Shown piece by piece: positions 33,146-45,400 of a stretch of DNA of 64,000 nucleotides (position 1 is the first letter of the stretch; each line of letters starts with the position of its first letter). This DNA is from Trichosporon coremiiforme (taxonomy: Eukaryota > Basidiomycota > Tremellomycetes > Trichosporonales > Trichosporonaceae). Location: the NCBI GenBank assembly GCA_039545355.1, contig BCJJ01000042.1:1-64000 (forward strand). The letters are read 5' to 3'. The notes under the pieces were generated by a model. It searched no databases and was not told where the DNA came from. It was given only the letters and a program-made list of their open reading frames with translations. Made by a program: the position numbers and the translations under genes.

Positions 33146-33932
33146 ATGAGCCCTACCCAAGATTTCAGCCCAGCCGAGAAAGGCGAGCTCCTTCCTCTCT
33201 ACACCGACAGCAAGACGACGCTCGAGACGAGCGAGACACCCCACCCCCTCTACACTGACGAGTGGCTCAACGGCGAGCCGTGGCGGTACCGTGCAATCCT
33301 CGCCATCAACCTTCTCCTAATCATCGGCGGGCAGTACGCCTTTCTCTGGTGAGCTTCGGCCATCCGACTTGAGCTGACGACCAGCGGCCGGTGGCCACAC
33401 TTCTGCGTCGTGTCCATCTCGGTCGGCGTCGAGGGTCTCATCAACGTGCTGACTCCGTACATCGAGCGCGGACCGCAGTGGCCGAAGGAGTACCGCTTCC
33501 ACCTCTTCCTCTCTCTCTTCCATGGTCACCTCATGGTGTCGATCCTCTCTGCGCTGAGCAAGCCGAGCCTTGACGTCGGCTCTATTCTCCGCGTCTTCCT
33601 CTGCTTGGACCGCGTCGAGGTAAGTCTGACAGTGTCTGGAGTGAACTAACACACAGCGCCTCGCGTACCTCGACTGCATGCCGCTCGCCCTTGGCATCTT
33701 CCTCGGCTACAGCTTTCTGATCCGTGCCATCGGCCACATTGCGTCCGGCGAGCCTGTGATGCCCCGCGAGGGACAGAAGTGGAGCGACAACATCGTCGTT
33801 GAGACGGTGCGCTACCTGATCCGCGACGGCGGACTCGTGCTGTTCTTCTTCGTCGTGAGTATCCAGCTTGCAGTAGCGGAGTTTGTTCAAGCTAACTTTC
33901 AGTACGGCGACCGCGTCCCCTCCATCAACTAA
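33146..33932 (+). CDS. Multi-span membrane protein, upstream tandem copy
   Basis: Four exons (33146-33348, 33385-33619, 33657-33854, 33903-33932) give 221 aa; the last exon is only 30 nt including TAA. Predicted hydrophobic spans: AILAINLLLIIGGQYAFLW near residue 55, a Val/Ile-rich one after FCVVSIS, one around ALGIFLGYSFLIRAIG, and LVLFFFV near the end. Charged loops contain FHGHLMVS and LDRVERLAYLD. No known family was recognised. All introns have standard donors and CTGAC/CTAAC branch sites. The next plus-strand locus is a degraded copy with the same exon layout. Function unknown; a membrane location is likely. Confidence 0.75.
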
Positions 33933-34371
33933 GAGCAACCGTATTCATCCAGCTTACGCTCAACACTGTAGCCTCTACGTACGAATAGACGAACCCTCTA
34001 CGACCATGCATGTATCCGTGACTTGTGACTTGGTTGGAGTAGCTCAGTTTGCGAAGGATTCACCGCAGCTGAAATGATTCGCTAGCAATACGCAGCGTCG
34101 GGCGCAGTGAGCCGCTTGAAACATGAAGACCAGCACTGTCGGCAGAAGATGAGCAGCTGTACTCTTCTTTGCTCCTCCTCTCATTGCTCGGCGTCCCGTG
34201 CTTTATACTTACCCCATCCACTTCAGCTGTCCCCACGCTCCTTGCTGGATCCTCATGACAGATGCGGGCGCCAACTTCGTCAGACAGGCGGCAGACGACT
34301 AGGCCACAGTGCTTTTATGCTGCGTGTGCTGCCAGCTGCGTACTGCGGACTGGATTCGGAAGAACCGTTTG

Positions 34372-35047
34372 ATGGTTCGCTATCTGAGCTCTTTAGGTCT
34401 TCTCATAATTAGCGGCGGCCTCGTCTCCCTCAGCAGCTGAGTTCTCGGCACTCCTTCCCTACTGACAGCGCGATGTTGACCACCACAGTGGCATCGTGTG
34501 GCCGCACATGTGCATTCTCTCGGTTGTCATGGGAATTAACATCTTCATCGGCCTCTGCTCGCCCCTTCTGGAGTCTTCTAACGACTCTTTCTCCACAATC
34601 TTCGGCATGTTCCTCCACGACACCGTCTTCCACGCTCACGTCATGACTGCGGTTATGACCATCGCTGGTGAAGCTGGCGAGCCCGAATTCTCCTTTGGCC
34701 GACTTGCCTGGGTCGTCTTCCTCGTGGAGCGTGTTCCGGTGAGTTACGATTCTAACTTTCAGCTTTTGCTGACATTCACACAGGTCTTGAAGTTTCACTG
34801 GGCCACTCCTACCAGCCCCTGCTCTTCACTGCCTACTGTTTCATTCACCGCTTCATGGCCCAGAAGACGCACGGGGAGTCCTTCCTCCGTGGTCCCCGCA
34901 AGTACGGCGAGAACGACATTCATGAGATTGCTCTTGACCTCTTCATTCAACGAGCAATTATTTCCCCTCCTCATCTACTTCGTAAGTGTAGAAGAAGAGC
35001 CAGTCATTGATGCGCAGTACGCCGAAATCTCCATCCTGGAGCTCTGA
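34372..35047 (+). pseudogene. Degraded tandem copy of the 33146-33932 membrane gene
   Basis: Exon 1 remnant about 34372-34436 (GLLIISGGLVS matches LLLIIGGQYA), exon 2 34489-34730, exon 3 34784-34981, exon 4 35018-35047. Exons 3 and 4 have exactly the same lengths (198 and 30 nt) as in the intact gene. Conserved pieces include WPH-C, FH-H-M, VERL and PLLF-Y-FI-R. The first 5' splice site is lost: where the intact gene has GTGAGC, this copy has CTGAGT (34437). The second intron appears shifted by one base (GAG C|GTGTTC), and a one-base frame change near the end of exon 3 separates the two readable parts. No upstream ATG exon was found. It may still be transcribed, but a full-length product is unlikely. 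Confidence 0.6.
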
Positions 35048-35401
35048 ACCCAGCCAGGTGTTCGCACCGACAAGTCGTCTGTCCAAGTAGACCTTCGTAA
35101 CCGAACCGTCAGGTAGCCTGCATGTGTGTGTGTAAGTCAACGCCCTAGTGTATGCAATAGTAGTCTGTGACTCCTGGTTCACGTTCCCGGCCTCTTTCGT
35201 AGCTCGGAGCCGTGCTGCCCTCGCAGGGGTGGACCACCTCCACCTGCAAACTCGCGGCGTCTATCGGCCTCCACTTCTCCGGCACGTCATGGTCGGCATT
35301 CTTGTTCTTGGCGACTCGATATTGGCCCAACGTCAGCCAGGGTTGTTCACGGCATCTTCAATCCTCCTCATCCACGACCTGCGAAAACAACGAACACCAA
35401 A
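35048..35401. other. Promoter region of LYC1-like gene
   Basis: About 350 bp between the pseudogene and the next start codon; no separate gene seen. Confidence 0.4.
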
Positions 35402-36550
35402 ATGTCGCTTTCGGATCTGACCATCATCGAGCTCACTCCTGAGCAGAACTCGCGCGCCATCGCAAACACATATCCAGCATGGAACCGCGGTCTGCGCCCA
35501 AGCTCGTTCCAGCGCGTATGCGAGGATGTCACCTCGCCGACACACTCATGGGCGGCCAAGGGGCGCTTCAAGTCGTGGGCGCTTGTGCGCCGCTCCGAGG
35601 CCGAGAACCCCGGCTGTGAGCTCCTCTCCCACTGCGAGACGTACCGGCGGCCGGCGATGGTGAGTGACGCCAGCGGCGTGCGGAGGCGCAAGTCGTACGG
35701 CATCGCCTCCGTGTACACCCCCGAGCCCTTCCGCAAGCAGGGGTACGCACGCCGCATGCTCCAGCTGCTGCACTATGTGCTTGCGCCGTCCGACTCGATC
35801 CCGCCGTTCCCAGAGGCTTGGGGCGCCAAGCCGGTGGCGTACCTTGGCGACGCCGCATTCAGTGTGCTGTACAGCGACGTGGGACCAGAGATCTACGCCA
35901 GCTGTACGATCGGCGAGAGCAAGCCGGGATGGGTCAAGGAGCCGACGATGAAGCGAGTGTGGACCATCGCCCCCTTGCCACAGGGCACCATCGCGGCGAA
36001 CATTGTGGAGGACGAGATTCTCAGCTTTGACGCACTTGCCAAGCTCGAAACCGCTGCCGGAGACGTCGTGATCAAGACGATCGAGACTGCGCCGAAGGAC
36101 AAGGTTCAAGTCGGCATCATCCCGCAGCACGGCTGGCTGCGCTTCTTCAGTGCGCGCGAGGCGCTCGGCCGCGAGGCCGCTTCCCTCCCAGACCCAGGAG
36201 CGCCCCTCCGCCGCTCAGGATTCCGCTCGCTCGAGAACAAGGACGCCTGGTTCGCCTACACGGCTGAGACTCGGGGTGACCAGAGCCTGCGCCTTGTGTT
36301 GAACTGGGTTCAGGGTCCCGTTGAGTGGAAGGATGTGGAGCGTGTCGCGCGCGCCGAGAAGTGCAAGGAAGTTGAGCTCTGGGGCGGAAGCGAGGTATGG
36401 GACGCCGAAGCGGGCGGCCCCCGCCTCGAGGACGACGACCACATTCCCTGCTTGGCGCTGTACGGCGAGGGCGAGTGGAACTGGAACTACTGCGTTCAGT
36501 GAGTGCCTGCCTTCCGATCGATACTGACAAACAGCTGCTTCTGGTGCTAA
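35402..36550 (+). CDS. LYC1: LYC1-like lysine N-acetyltransferase
   Basis: Main exon 35402-36498 plus a 16-nt last exon 36535-36550 give 370 aa ending NYCVHCFWC. If the intron were retained, the protein would stop at CVQ (36502); splicing is preferred because the donor CA|GTGAGT and the CTGAC...ACAG acceptor are strong. The GNAT signature is YGIASVYTPEPFRKQGYARRM at about 100-120, cut here at the acetyl-CoA loop (RKQGYA), followed by YLGDAAFSVLYSDVG, characteristic of the LYC1 group. Known members acetylate lysine with acetyl-CoA in the first step of lysine degradation, as in Yarrowia. The long C-terminal half is normal for this group. Confidence 0.82.
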
Positions 36551-36757
36551 GCTGTCGACGCAAACACAGCGGGCGCGCACTGTACCTCTGTGAACATCGC
36601 ACGTGAGCCGTGTCAACGCAAGTATCCGTCCTATACCGGGGTTATTCGTCCGATGCGAGCATTAACTGCCCGGACGGCGCTGAAACTGCCCCATAACTGT
36701 CCGCACTCAACAACACCGGGAACACGTATATGAAGATGCATCTACTCATCTACACGT

Positions 36758-39419
36758 CTACTCCTCAAGCCAAACTTGCGGTGCGGCCGGGAACCAGTTC
36801 ACCATCTCCTCACCCTGGAGCGCGCTAACGTCCAACCCCAACGCCGCCGGATCCTCGTTCACGGGGAACCACGCGGCGAGGTTGAGTTCCTCAGGCCAGC
36901 TAACGTTGTTAGCCTGGGGCACGCCTGCGCCGCCAATCTGCCCCGCGGCTTGGACGGGGTCGTGCCACGGGAACGGGTTGAAGCCGGGGTACTCTGTGTG
37001 TGCGGCCAGGGTGGCGGCCAGGCTCTGCGGATCGTCCATCGGCGACGAGTCCGTCGTCATGCGCGTGGATGGCAGGACGCCCTGCTCTCGCGCCTTGCGC
37101 AACGTGCGCCGCAGACCGTCACTGAAGGGTTTCACGGGGTAGACGGGCAGCTTGAGCAGGAGCTTGTCGATGTTGAGCGATATCTCGTGCAAGTCGCATG
37201 CCGTCGGGAGGAGCTCGGCCATGCGGATGAGGTATCGGGCTGTGGCGACGATACCGACGTCTGACGGGTTAGCTGTGCCGATGTGAGGGTGTACTCACAG
37301 TAGTTGTGGTTACCGAACTCGGACTCCTTCTCAAGTCTCTGGTTTGCAAGCGAGCCAACGAGGAAGGCGCCGCTCCGCATCGCCTCCTGGATCCACTCCC
37401 TGCGCTCCGGCGAGAGGCGGAACACGTCCTCCCGCTTCAGAACGCCGTACCACGCCGAGCTGTTCGCATACATGAGGCAGTACGCCTTCTGGTTCTCGAG
37501 CTCGATCATGAGGAAGTGGTCCCGCTCCAGCCCTTGCTCCTCATAGTACGACAGCCAGTGGGCGTACAGTTCCTTGATGCCGTTGTTGGCACGGCGGATG
37601 CCGGCGTCAATCTCAGACGGGTGCAGCATCGCAATGCTCTCCCAGGGCCGGAAGGCGATCTCGCGCTGCTCGCACATCTCGCACGCGATCACGAGTCGCG
37701 AGTCCAGGGGCGTGCTGTAGGGGTGGTCGATGAGCTCACGCGCGTACTGCAGGCGTTGTGGGGAGCCGAACTGAATCGGCAGCGAGTGGTTGAAGCTCAT
37801 CTCGTATGAAAGACGGACGATCGCCAGCCACGTCCTGGCACCCACGACAAGCGGACGCTGCCGCTCCAACATTCTGTCCGGGTGTCGCGAGTCCTTCCTG
37901 ATCTTATGCAGATAGGGCAGGCAGCGGTACAGCCGCATGTCGACTGCGAGACTCATGACGTGGCAGCACGTCCGCCACGCGTGATCAGAATACGAGATCA
38001 TGGTCACGAGCCCCTGCACAGTCTCCACTGTCGCTGCTGGCGAGAACAACGTCTCCTTCACCATCTTCTCGGCCTCGGAGCGAATGCGCTGACAGATATC
38101 TGACTTGACGCCACTCAGGCTCTCGCCGTGGTGCAGCGCGACCATCAGAATGACAGTGACGCAGAACGGAGATCTCCGCAAGAGGCTGTCGTACGTGTCG
38201 TGCTCGGGGTCGAAGACGGGGATGAACGGATGTGCGTACTTGTAGAAGCGGGCGAATAAAGCTCTCGCCTCCTGTTCGCCGATCAAGCCCGAGGAGACGG
38301 GGTCGACGAAGGAGTGCCGCAGCGGGTCGCCGCGCTCGTGGATCGGCGACTGCGTCCACTCTCCCGCGTGCTCGTTGGTCTTGCGCTTCTTCGGCCGCGG
38401 CGCCCCGCCCGCCGGCAGGCTACCGTGCTGCTCGATGAAATGCAGCTCCTCCTCCTTGCGAGTGAAGTGGCGGAATGGCTCGCCCTCCATCGCGCTCTCG
38501 AGCATGTCGTCCGCGCTGAGCGGGGAGGAGCTGCGCGATACAGTGAGGTCGGGCTCCTTGACCTCTGGCGGTTCCGGTAGCACGGCCATGCTCATCACGC
38601 TTCCCGTCGAGGGGAGCGAGGGCGGCGGCGGTGGCCGGAATGTCCCGTGATTCTGCTGTGGCGTGTGGTGGTTCAGAGGTGTGTGCCCATGCGTATGGTT
38701 GTGGCTGTGACTGTTGCTGTGATGATTCGAGTGGCTCGAGTGTGAGTGCAGCTGTGCCCGCGGCGAAAGGATGTCGGTCTGCGTGGCCGGCGTCGTGCTC
38801 CCTGGTGGTCCCGCCAGACGTGACAGCACGCTCGTCATCTCATCCAGCTTCTTGTATATCCCGGACACGTGCCCTTCGAGCTGCTCGATGCGTCTGGCTA
38901 TCAGCTAAACACTCTTGCCGGCCATAACCGGGGCCCGGCTCGACTCTCCGGTATCGGGACCTGTCAGACAGCCCGACGTTGAAGCGGTCGTGGTTGAGGG
39001 TGCTCTCCTCTGCGTCTCACTGCAAGCGCACTCGACGACCGAGCTGTTGACAAGCGTACTCACGATTTGGTCGCCTCAGTCTCCTCGATCATGCCTCTCG
39101 GCACAGGTCCCATCGCAAACCGGCAAGGAATGCGCATGTTCTTACATCGTTTGCAAGGCGGATGGTCCTTCCCGACGCATTTGATCTTCATCTTGCGGCA
39201 CGCATCGCAGGCGCCTATCTGTCAGCATGACTGGCCGGTAATAGTCGCTCCGCCGCCGAGACATCGCGCGGTGGAGGAGCTGGAGTGCGGGGAAGGTGTT
39301 GCTGGACACCTCGCCGACCACGGGGAGTTGGCTGCTGTGATAGGATACTCACGCGACGGCGCCTCAACGCGCGCACTCGTATCGTAGACGACCTCGTCGA
39401 AGCCCTCTTCCGAGGACAT
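36758..39419 (-). CDS. Zn2Cys6 fungal transcription factor, His-rich linker
   Basis: Four exons (39419-39353, 39214-39064, 38893-37299, 37260-36758) give 771 aa. The zinc cluster is C25-X2-C28-X6-C35-X7-C43-X2-C46-X6-C53. A short linker (MIEETEATKS) and a heptad-like helix (RIEQLEGHVSGIYKKLDEM) follow, suited to dimerisation. Next comes an unusual His/Asn/Ser-rich segment at about residues 112-145. The fungal transcription factor domain follows (EARALFARFYKYAHPFIP, SEAEKMVKETLFSP, HVMSLAVDMRLYRCLP). The C-terminus is acidic and aromatic (NWFPAAPQVWLEE), typical of an activation region. It is divergent from the dehydrogenase gene across 870 bp, so it may regulate that gene and the convergent aldolase. 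Confidence 0.88.
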
Positions 39420-40289
39420 GGTGGATGTTGTTGTTCTGAGATGCGGATAACGGTTACGTGCTTCTATCCCTCGTGGCTGACCTGTGACATGTCCCATGTC
39501 CTGGCTTGCGGCCCTCGTGTGGCCTCCACTCCTCGTGATCAGGTGAATTAGCCGCCCCTTACGCGCTTGTTCTGCCTGTTCTGTCTGTGCTTGCGGGGCC
39601 AATGTGCGGTCTGCTTTGACCCCAGATTCTGTCCCTCGTTGGCTCCATGGGCGTCTCCTGACATTGCACGATCTCTTCGCCCAATCATCAGTACAAAAAG
39701 AAGCGGCGCGGTATGTGGAATGACACGACGCGAGCAGCCCAGTCGAAAGTCAATAGGAGGTACGGCGGCACGGCGCGTGAGGGGAGAAAGGCACCCGCGA
39801 AATGACAAGAGACCGATTCGAGCGCAAACCCAGCACGGCCAATCATCGGAGCCCCTCCGAGTGGGCGGGTGGGGGCCGATGCCAGTGCCGCAAATCCCCA
39901 AATCTCCATCTGCCCATCTGCGCACAGCAAGCAGCACGTGCCAGCGGAGCGTACCTGCCGGTCCGAGCGGACTGATAGCAGCGGCGGTGTCAGACTGATC
40001 GTGGTGAGGTGCGAGTGAACGACTCATAAAGCAGATCATCTCAATCGTGGAGTCTTCATCATTGTCTTGGTTTAATTTCGAGGTCTTAGCACCCACTACG
40101 CACTCTCTCTTCGGCGTGAGACGGTAGTCAGGCAATCCCGCAATCCGCACCTTGCGCAATCCGCTGACTAACCGCTCCGATGCCCGACCAATTAACCCGT
40201 CATCGCCGAGCAGCCTACAGAAGCACATATAGTAGGCTGGCGGAGCATCTTTGACCCACCTCTTCTTTATTACTCACTCAGCACTAACC
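39420..40289. promoter_or_regulatory. Divergent promoter, zinc-cluster regulator and dehydrogenase
   Basis: 870 bp between start codons. A TATA-like element (catatag, about 40225-40231) lies some 60 bp before the dehydrogenase ATG. Zinc-cluster proteins bind CGG half-sites; several CGG triplets are present, but no clear inverted or direct pair could be assigned by eye. Confidence 0.5.
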
Positions 40290-41163
40290 ATGGCATCAAC
40301 GTCCGAGCATCCCGCTCACCCAAAGGAGAGTTTGCCCGTAACGCAGGCGGTTCCGGTGCTCGAGCTCTTCAAGTTGTCCGGCAAGACTGCACTCGTCACT
40401 GGAGCCGGGCGAGGCATAGGTGCCGTCATCGCGATAGCTCTTGCACAGGCTGGCGCACACATCCTCCTTGCTCAACGTGACATCAGCAACACCGCGACCT
40501 ACGACTCCATCGTCGGGCAGGGATACAAAGCCACGTTGGTGCAGGGTACGATTGCCACCCCCGAAGAATGTGAAGCTCTTTGGTCATCTGCGCTCGCCGC
40601 CTCGGACAACGGTATCCAGATCCTTGTGAACAACGCTGGCACCGGTGGCTGGTCGCTTGCCGTGGACGAGAAGCCAGAGTCTTGGGACAACACGATGAAC
40701 GTCAATGTGAACGCGCTGTTCCACCTGTCTGCCTGTGCCGGACGACACATGATCGAGGCTGGCAAGGGCGGCAGCGTCATCAACGTACTCAGTATTCTGA
40801 GTTTCCTCGGAGGTTACGGTATGAGCGCCTACGTCACGAGCAAGACGGCGGGTATTGGACTCACGAAGAGCCTCGCGCTCGAGTGGGGGAAGTACGGTAT
40901 TCGCGTGAATGCCATCGCACCGGGCAGCACGATGACGGACATGTGAGTGGTCTAAGAGCAACAGGGCTGACGACAGGACCGAGAGGCAAACCCAGAATCA
41001 GGAGGTGTACGAAGGGCGCATCAAGAACATCCCGGGTGGACGGTGGGCCGATCCGCTCGACTACGCGGGACCGGCTGTGTTCCTCGCCTCAAGCGCCAGT
41101 AACTATGTCACGGGCGAGGTCCTCCTTGTCGACGGCGGTGCGATCGCGAAGGGTGCCATCTAA
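40290..41163 (+). CDS. Short-chain dehydrogenase/reductase, KduD-like
   Basis: Two exons (40290-40942 and 40977-41163) give 279 aa. The classical SDR motifs are all present: cofactor site TGAGRGIG at about 37-44, NNAGTGG, the catalytic Ser in NVLSILSF, Tyr and Lys in SAYVTSK, and RVNAIAPG. The C-terminal ending GRWADPLDYAGPAVFLASSAS, cut here at its middle, and LLVDGG resemble 2-deoxy-D-gluconate/gluconate dehydrogenase-type SDRs. Likely cytosolic, NAD(P)-dependent oxidation of a sugar acid or related polyol; substrate not proven. It converges on the aldolase-like gene with about 105 bp between stops. Confidence 0.88.
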
Positions 41164-41268
41164 GTTACACATAGTACTAGAGATAGTTGCATTCGAATAC
41201 GTGACACTGTACAACGGGCATAGACCTACTACACTCCTGCTTTTCGTTACTTCTCATTGCCCTTCCGC

Positions 41269-42463
41269 TTACTCGTAGAGTTCGGGCTGGAGTGTCTGGA
41301 TGACCTCCGCCTCGCCCTGGAAGGAGAAATAGAGCGCGCCAGGGTTCTGGATCGTAGAGGCGGTGAACGCAGCATCGTCGTCGTCGATGATGACCTTCTT
41401 GAGACCGTTAGCCTCGGCAGCCTCGATGGCGAGCTGGATCTGGCACTGCTTCTCGAGCAGCGAGAAGGTGTAAGCGACCTCGTCGACAGTTGAGCCGATG
41501 GTCAGCAGACCGTGGTTCTGCAGAATGGCGCAGCGGTTCTTGGGACCAAGGGCAGCAGCGATGTTGGCGCCTTCCTCCGCTGCGAGCACGACGCCGCCGA
41601 AGCTCTTGTAGACAGCCTGGTTCTCGTAGAAGATGCACGAGTCCTGGTTCGTGATGTCGACGGGGCGGCCGAAGGCACTCCAGGCCTTGCCGAAAGTGGA
41701 GTGACAGTGGCCGATCGCCTCGATCTCGGGACGGGCTTTGTGGATCGACGAGTGGATGTAGAAGCCGGCAGCGTTGATCGGCTTCTGAGCACCGAGGGTG
41801 GGGTGAACGTAGCCCTCGGGAGTCACGAGGACGAGATCGCTCTTCTTCATGAGCTTGAAGTGCTTCTGGAAGGGGTTCATCCAGTAGTGCTGCGAGAGTT
41901 AGCCAAGAGGAACATAAAGTGGCACACGCCACCGTTTGGCCACCACCGCTCGTCCGCCTGAACAACTGCCCAGGGCACCAGGGGCGCAAGCCCTCCTTAG
42001 CCCACAGCTCCAGAGGCCACCTCCACCCGGCTAGCCTGCAAAATGCTCCTTGAACCCCTCCCCGTACGGAAGATGTCCAATATTCAGGTTTTCGTGCCAC
42101 TTTCGACAACAACCACCTCTCTTCATCTTTGCGAGTCGTTTCCTCGTTACTCACGTCTCGTAGGATAGGATCACGGACAGTTATGTGCCCAGCAACACCT
42201 TCCCCGAAGCCCAAGGCACCCCAGTAGCGGAATGCGATGACCAGATGGGATTTTACCCACTCGCGCTTCTTCAGAAGAGACTCCTCGTCGGTCTTCATGA
42301 CGAAGTCGGGGAGGACCTCGAGCTTGATTTTGCCCTCCTTGTCGCCTCGGAAGGTGCGGTTGATCGCCTCCTTCGGGAGGTTGGCCGTGGACTGCTTGAA
42401 CTCCTTCTTGGGCTGCTCGGCCTCCGCGGGCTGCGGCTGCTGCTGGACTGCCATGGGGGCCAT
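41269..42463 (-). CDS. Class II aldolase/adducin domain protein
   Basis: Two exons (42463-42155 and 41889-41269) give 309 aa. The domain starts at about residue 65 (KREWVKSHLVIAFRYWGALGF) and reads GVAGHITVRDP, then after the intron HYWMNPF. VTPEGYVHPTLG is followed by the metal-binding GHCHSTFG and LQNHGLLTIG, with histidines in the places used to bind zinc in fuculose-phosphate aldolase. Fungal members are mostly uncharacterised and may act on sugar phosphates or sugar acids. The Gln/Pro-rich head is variable. The intron (42154-41890) is 265 nt, longer than usual here. The start is the first of two Met codons (MAPM). Confidence 0.88.
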
Positions 42464-45400
42464 GATGTTCGAGGTGTGGTGTAATGTAAGGTGGTTCAAG
42501 AGGTCGCTTTCAGCTTTCGTGTGGTGATACTCCAGTCGGGACGTCTGCCGTGTATCCAAGGTAGAACAAGTCGAGAGTGACAGTCGCAGTTCGAGTGAGA
42601 AAGTGTCAAGACGCAAAGGGAATGCTGCAAGGCGTGATTGACACGCTCTTGTATAGCCTGGGTGCGCCTGCCTGGCCGTCGGACGACCCCGAGAGCTTAA
42701 CCGGCAAACTAACCCAGACGGACGAGACCGATGTGGGGCTCAAGGGTGGGCAACAGGAGGCTCCCCACCCAGGACGAACTCGGGTTGAATGCCGCACGAA
42801 TGACCGGATCTTTGATTGCCGAGATTCCAATTGCATGCGTGTCGATTCGTGGTAGATAATACTGCGACGACCGATGTATGGCACGCACGGGCGCCGCCGG
42901 CACACCTGACATTGCTGTGTCCATTCGGAAGCACACAGCAGCCGGCTCTGCTCGCCGACGGAAAGGACTCAAAGCCCGTAATCGTTGGGGTAGAGTTTCG
43001 GTACGGGGGGAGACCCACCATCAGGCAGCAAATCAGGTCCAGCAAGATCGTTGACATCGCGGAGTTTGCGTGCCGTTCTCGCTAGATGATGACCACAGGT
43101 AGCCGGCGGGTTACGATGATCTTGGCCTGCGACTCCGGGTACACGAAGTCGCTGATCGACATCGGGGGAAGCACCAAAGCCGCCCCCATCCTCTGCCTGA
43201 AGGAGGATGCTTCTGCGTGTCGTTCTTACCAGACCCCTCAGACTCATGCCCTTGTGTCATACCACTGACCAGAGGGTCCATTGGCAGAACTCAACTCGGT
43301 CTGGCTGCCATTGAGAGCCTCGATATAGTTCGATAGCGACTGCAAACGCCGCGAAAGCCCGAGCCTCTCAGCTCTCAGCTCTCAGCATCGCATACGCTCT
43401 AACAGCAAGTTCAGACTCGCATACTCGCGCAAAGCGGCTTCCCTCCCAGTTGAGACTGAGTTAAGCTTCCCGGCAGACATCAGGTATCCCGCCAGGTTAC
43501 GCTTTATAAGAGCGGTACAGCCTGCGCCCCCAGGGGTTGGGAGGGCAGGCTTTTCCTGAACCTCACTGGTGTTGAAGCTGCCCAAACACAGACTGCAGTG
43601 CCGATGGCGTGTGCACAGCCTGAGGGGACATGTGAACGAATCACTTCATGCGAACGCCCGATGCATTACCTTCGGGAGTCGTGCTGCGCTCGGCTGTCAG
43701 TGCGGCAGAAGTTGTGCTTTTATCAGACTTGCCAATGCGTGGCTCACCTAAGGGTTGAGTAGCTAATCAGTAGACTTGACAGCAAAGGGACCGCTCTGAG
43801 ATCTGGGGTCAAGGCGATGAATCTACTGCGATAAACCTGGTGGTCTAAGCGAGTTCTTCCAACGCAGCAAGTGGCGTTCGTGGCAAATGGGCTCAAGGCG
43901 GATTGAGAACAGGTGACGTGCTAGCTCCTGCTGAGTTACGTCTAGCGGTCAGCTTGCTGGATCGTGCTCGTCGTGGGCGATGCAGTCAGTTCTTAGCTGA
44001 GAACTGGGTCGCCATATGGAGTTACTTGCCGTACCTCCATAGCTGAGGTGTAAGGTCTTTCTAAAGAGTTGAGCGTAAAGGTCGAGTCAAGATATGGTAT
44101 GCGTTGGGTTACGGAGAGGTGGAGGATATCAGAGCGGAAGCTCAAAGGGGAAGAGTGTTGAGCCGGGCTAGCTCTGCGGATCACTCCGTCAGATGCACGC
44201 AGCAATCAGTGTGCGATATCAGCCAAGACTTCGCCGGTAAGGGTTTAAGTCTACTGCATACTGGTCGGGCTGCTGCTCACTGATTATGGATCAGGCCCTA
44301 GGTAGACCGCCACCGGCTCACTGTGAATGTCCACGCGAACCGGCGGAGGGCATCGCCCGAATAAACTTGCTCACTTTGTCGGTGTCCTCAGATCCCAGAC
44401 GTACCGTGAGACGTACTTGCACTGTCAGCAAGTGCAAGGATTGCGCTGCCACCAAGGAAGGCAGTCAAGAAGGATGGGAGGCGGGTTCGTTACTGATGCT
44501 GTCAGTTCGAAAGTTCAGCTAGAGGAGCCCCAGTTTGGGGCGCAACGGCATCCCGCGACATGAGGAAGACAGGGGACGCATGATGTGGAGTGTACTGGGT
44601 GGCGATAGCTGACTCACCTCTCCGCGGGGATGATCAGCGTTCCATCTCTCCAGACAGTCTATCATCACACTTCTCAACTTCCGACTCCGATGATAGAGCA
44701 GCTCACCGGGTGCTGAGCTTATCTCTAGGCCCATCGCCGCTTTTTCTCGCAACAGGCAGTTTCGGTCATTCAGTCGTATCGAGGCGTCTCGTTATCAACG
44801 TCAGCTATCTCCAAGAGACTCTCGGTTGCCTTCCTCGGGGCCTCTTCGCCTGCAATGTAAGGTCTGCTGAACTTGTGAACATCCATGCTGATCTCGAGCT
44901 GTCTCTTTGCTCTGCAAGCAACCCGAGGCTGCTTCGCGCTTACTATCGCTGTGAGTAGAGGCTATTGAACGCGAGCGATTCCCCTGCTTCATCTGCTGTG
45001 AGTACCCATCCCTTGAACGTCTCGATGCTCAATTTGTAGAAACTATGAGCATCCATCTGGTCGCCGCGTTGCCCGGAAGTAATGGTGGCACTGACCATCG
45101 GCACTCGGTGGAGCGCGCGCTTGGTTACTCCATGCAGACAGCGTTGATACCTGCTGTCCGTTTCGGCGCTCCAAAACGCTGGACTTGGTCCCACAGTGCG
45201 TCTTCGGTGCTCGGCGAGCGTCAATCGTTTGAGAGTGAGACAGACTCCGCTCCACCGCTAAGCACTCTGGATAGGGCCCTTCGGCTTGCCTCCAATCTGC
45301 AGTCGCCTGGCAGGACGGAGCGCTCCAGCAAACCGTTCGCCGATCGAATTGGCGGTCGGCTTAGAACTCCCATCTGGAACGCGAGTCCTCGGCGTCCCAG

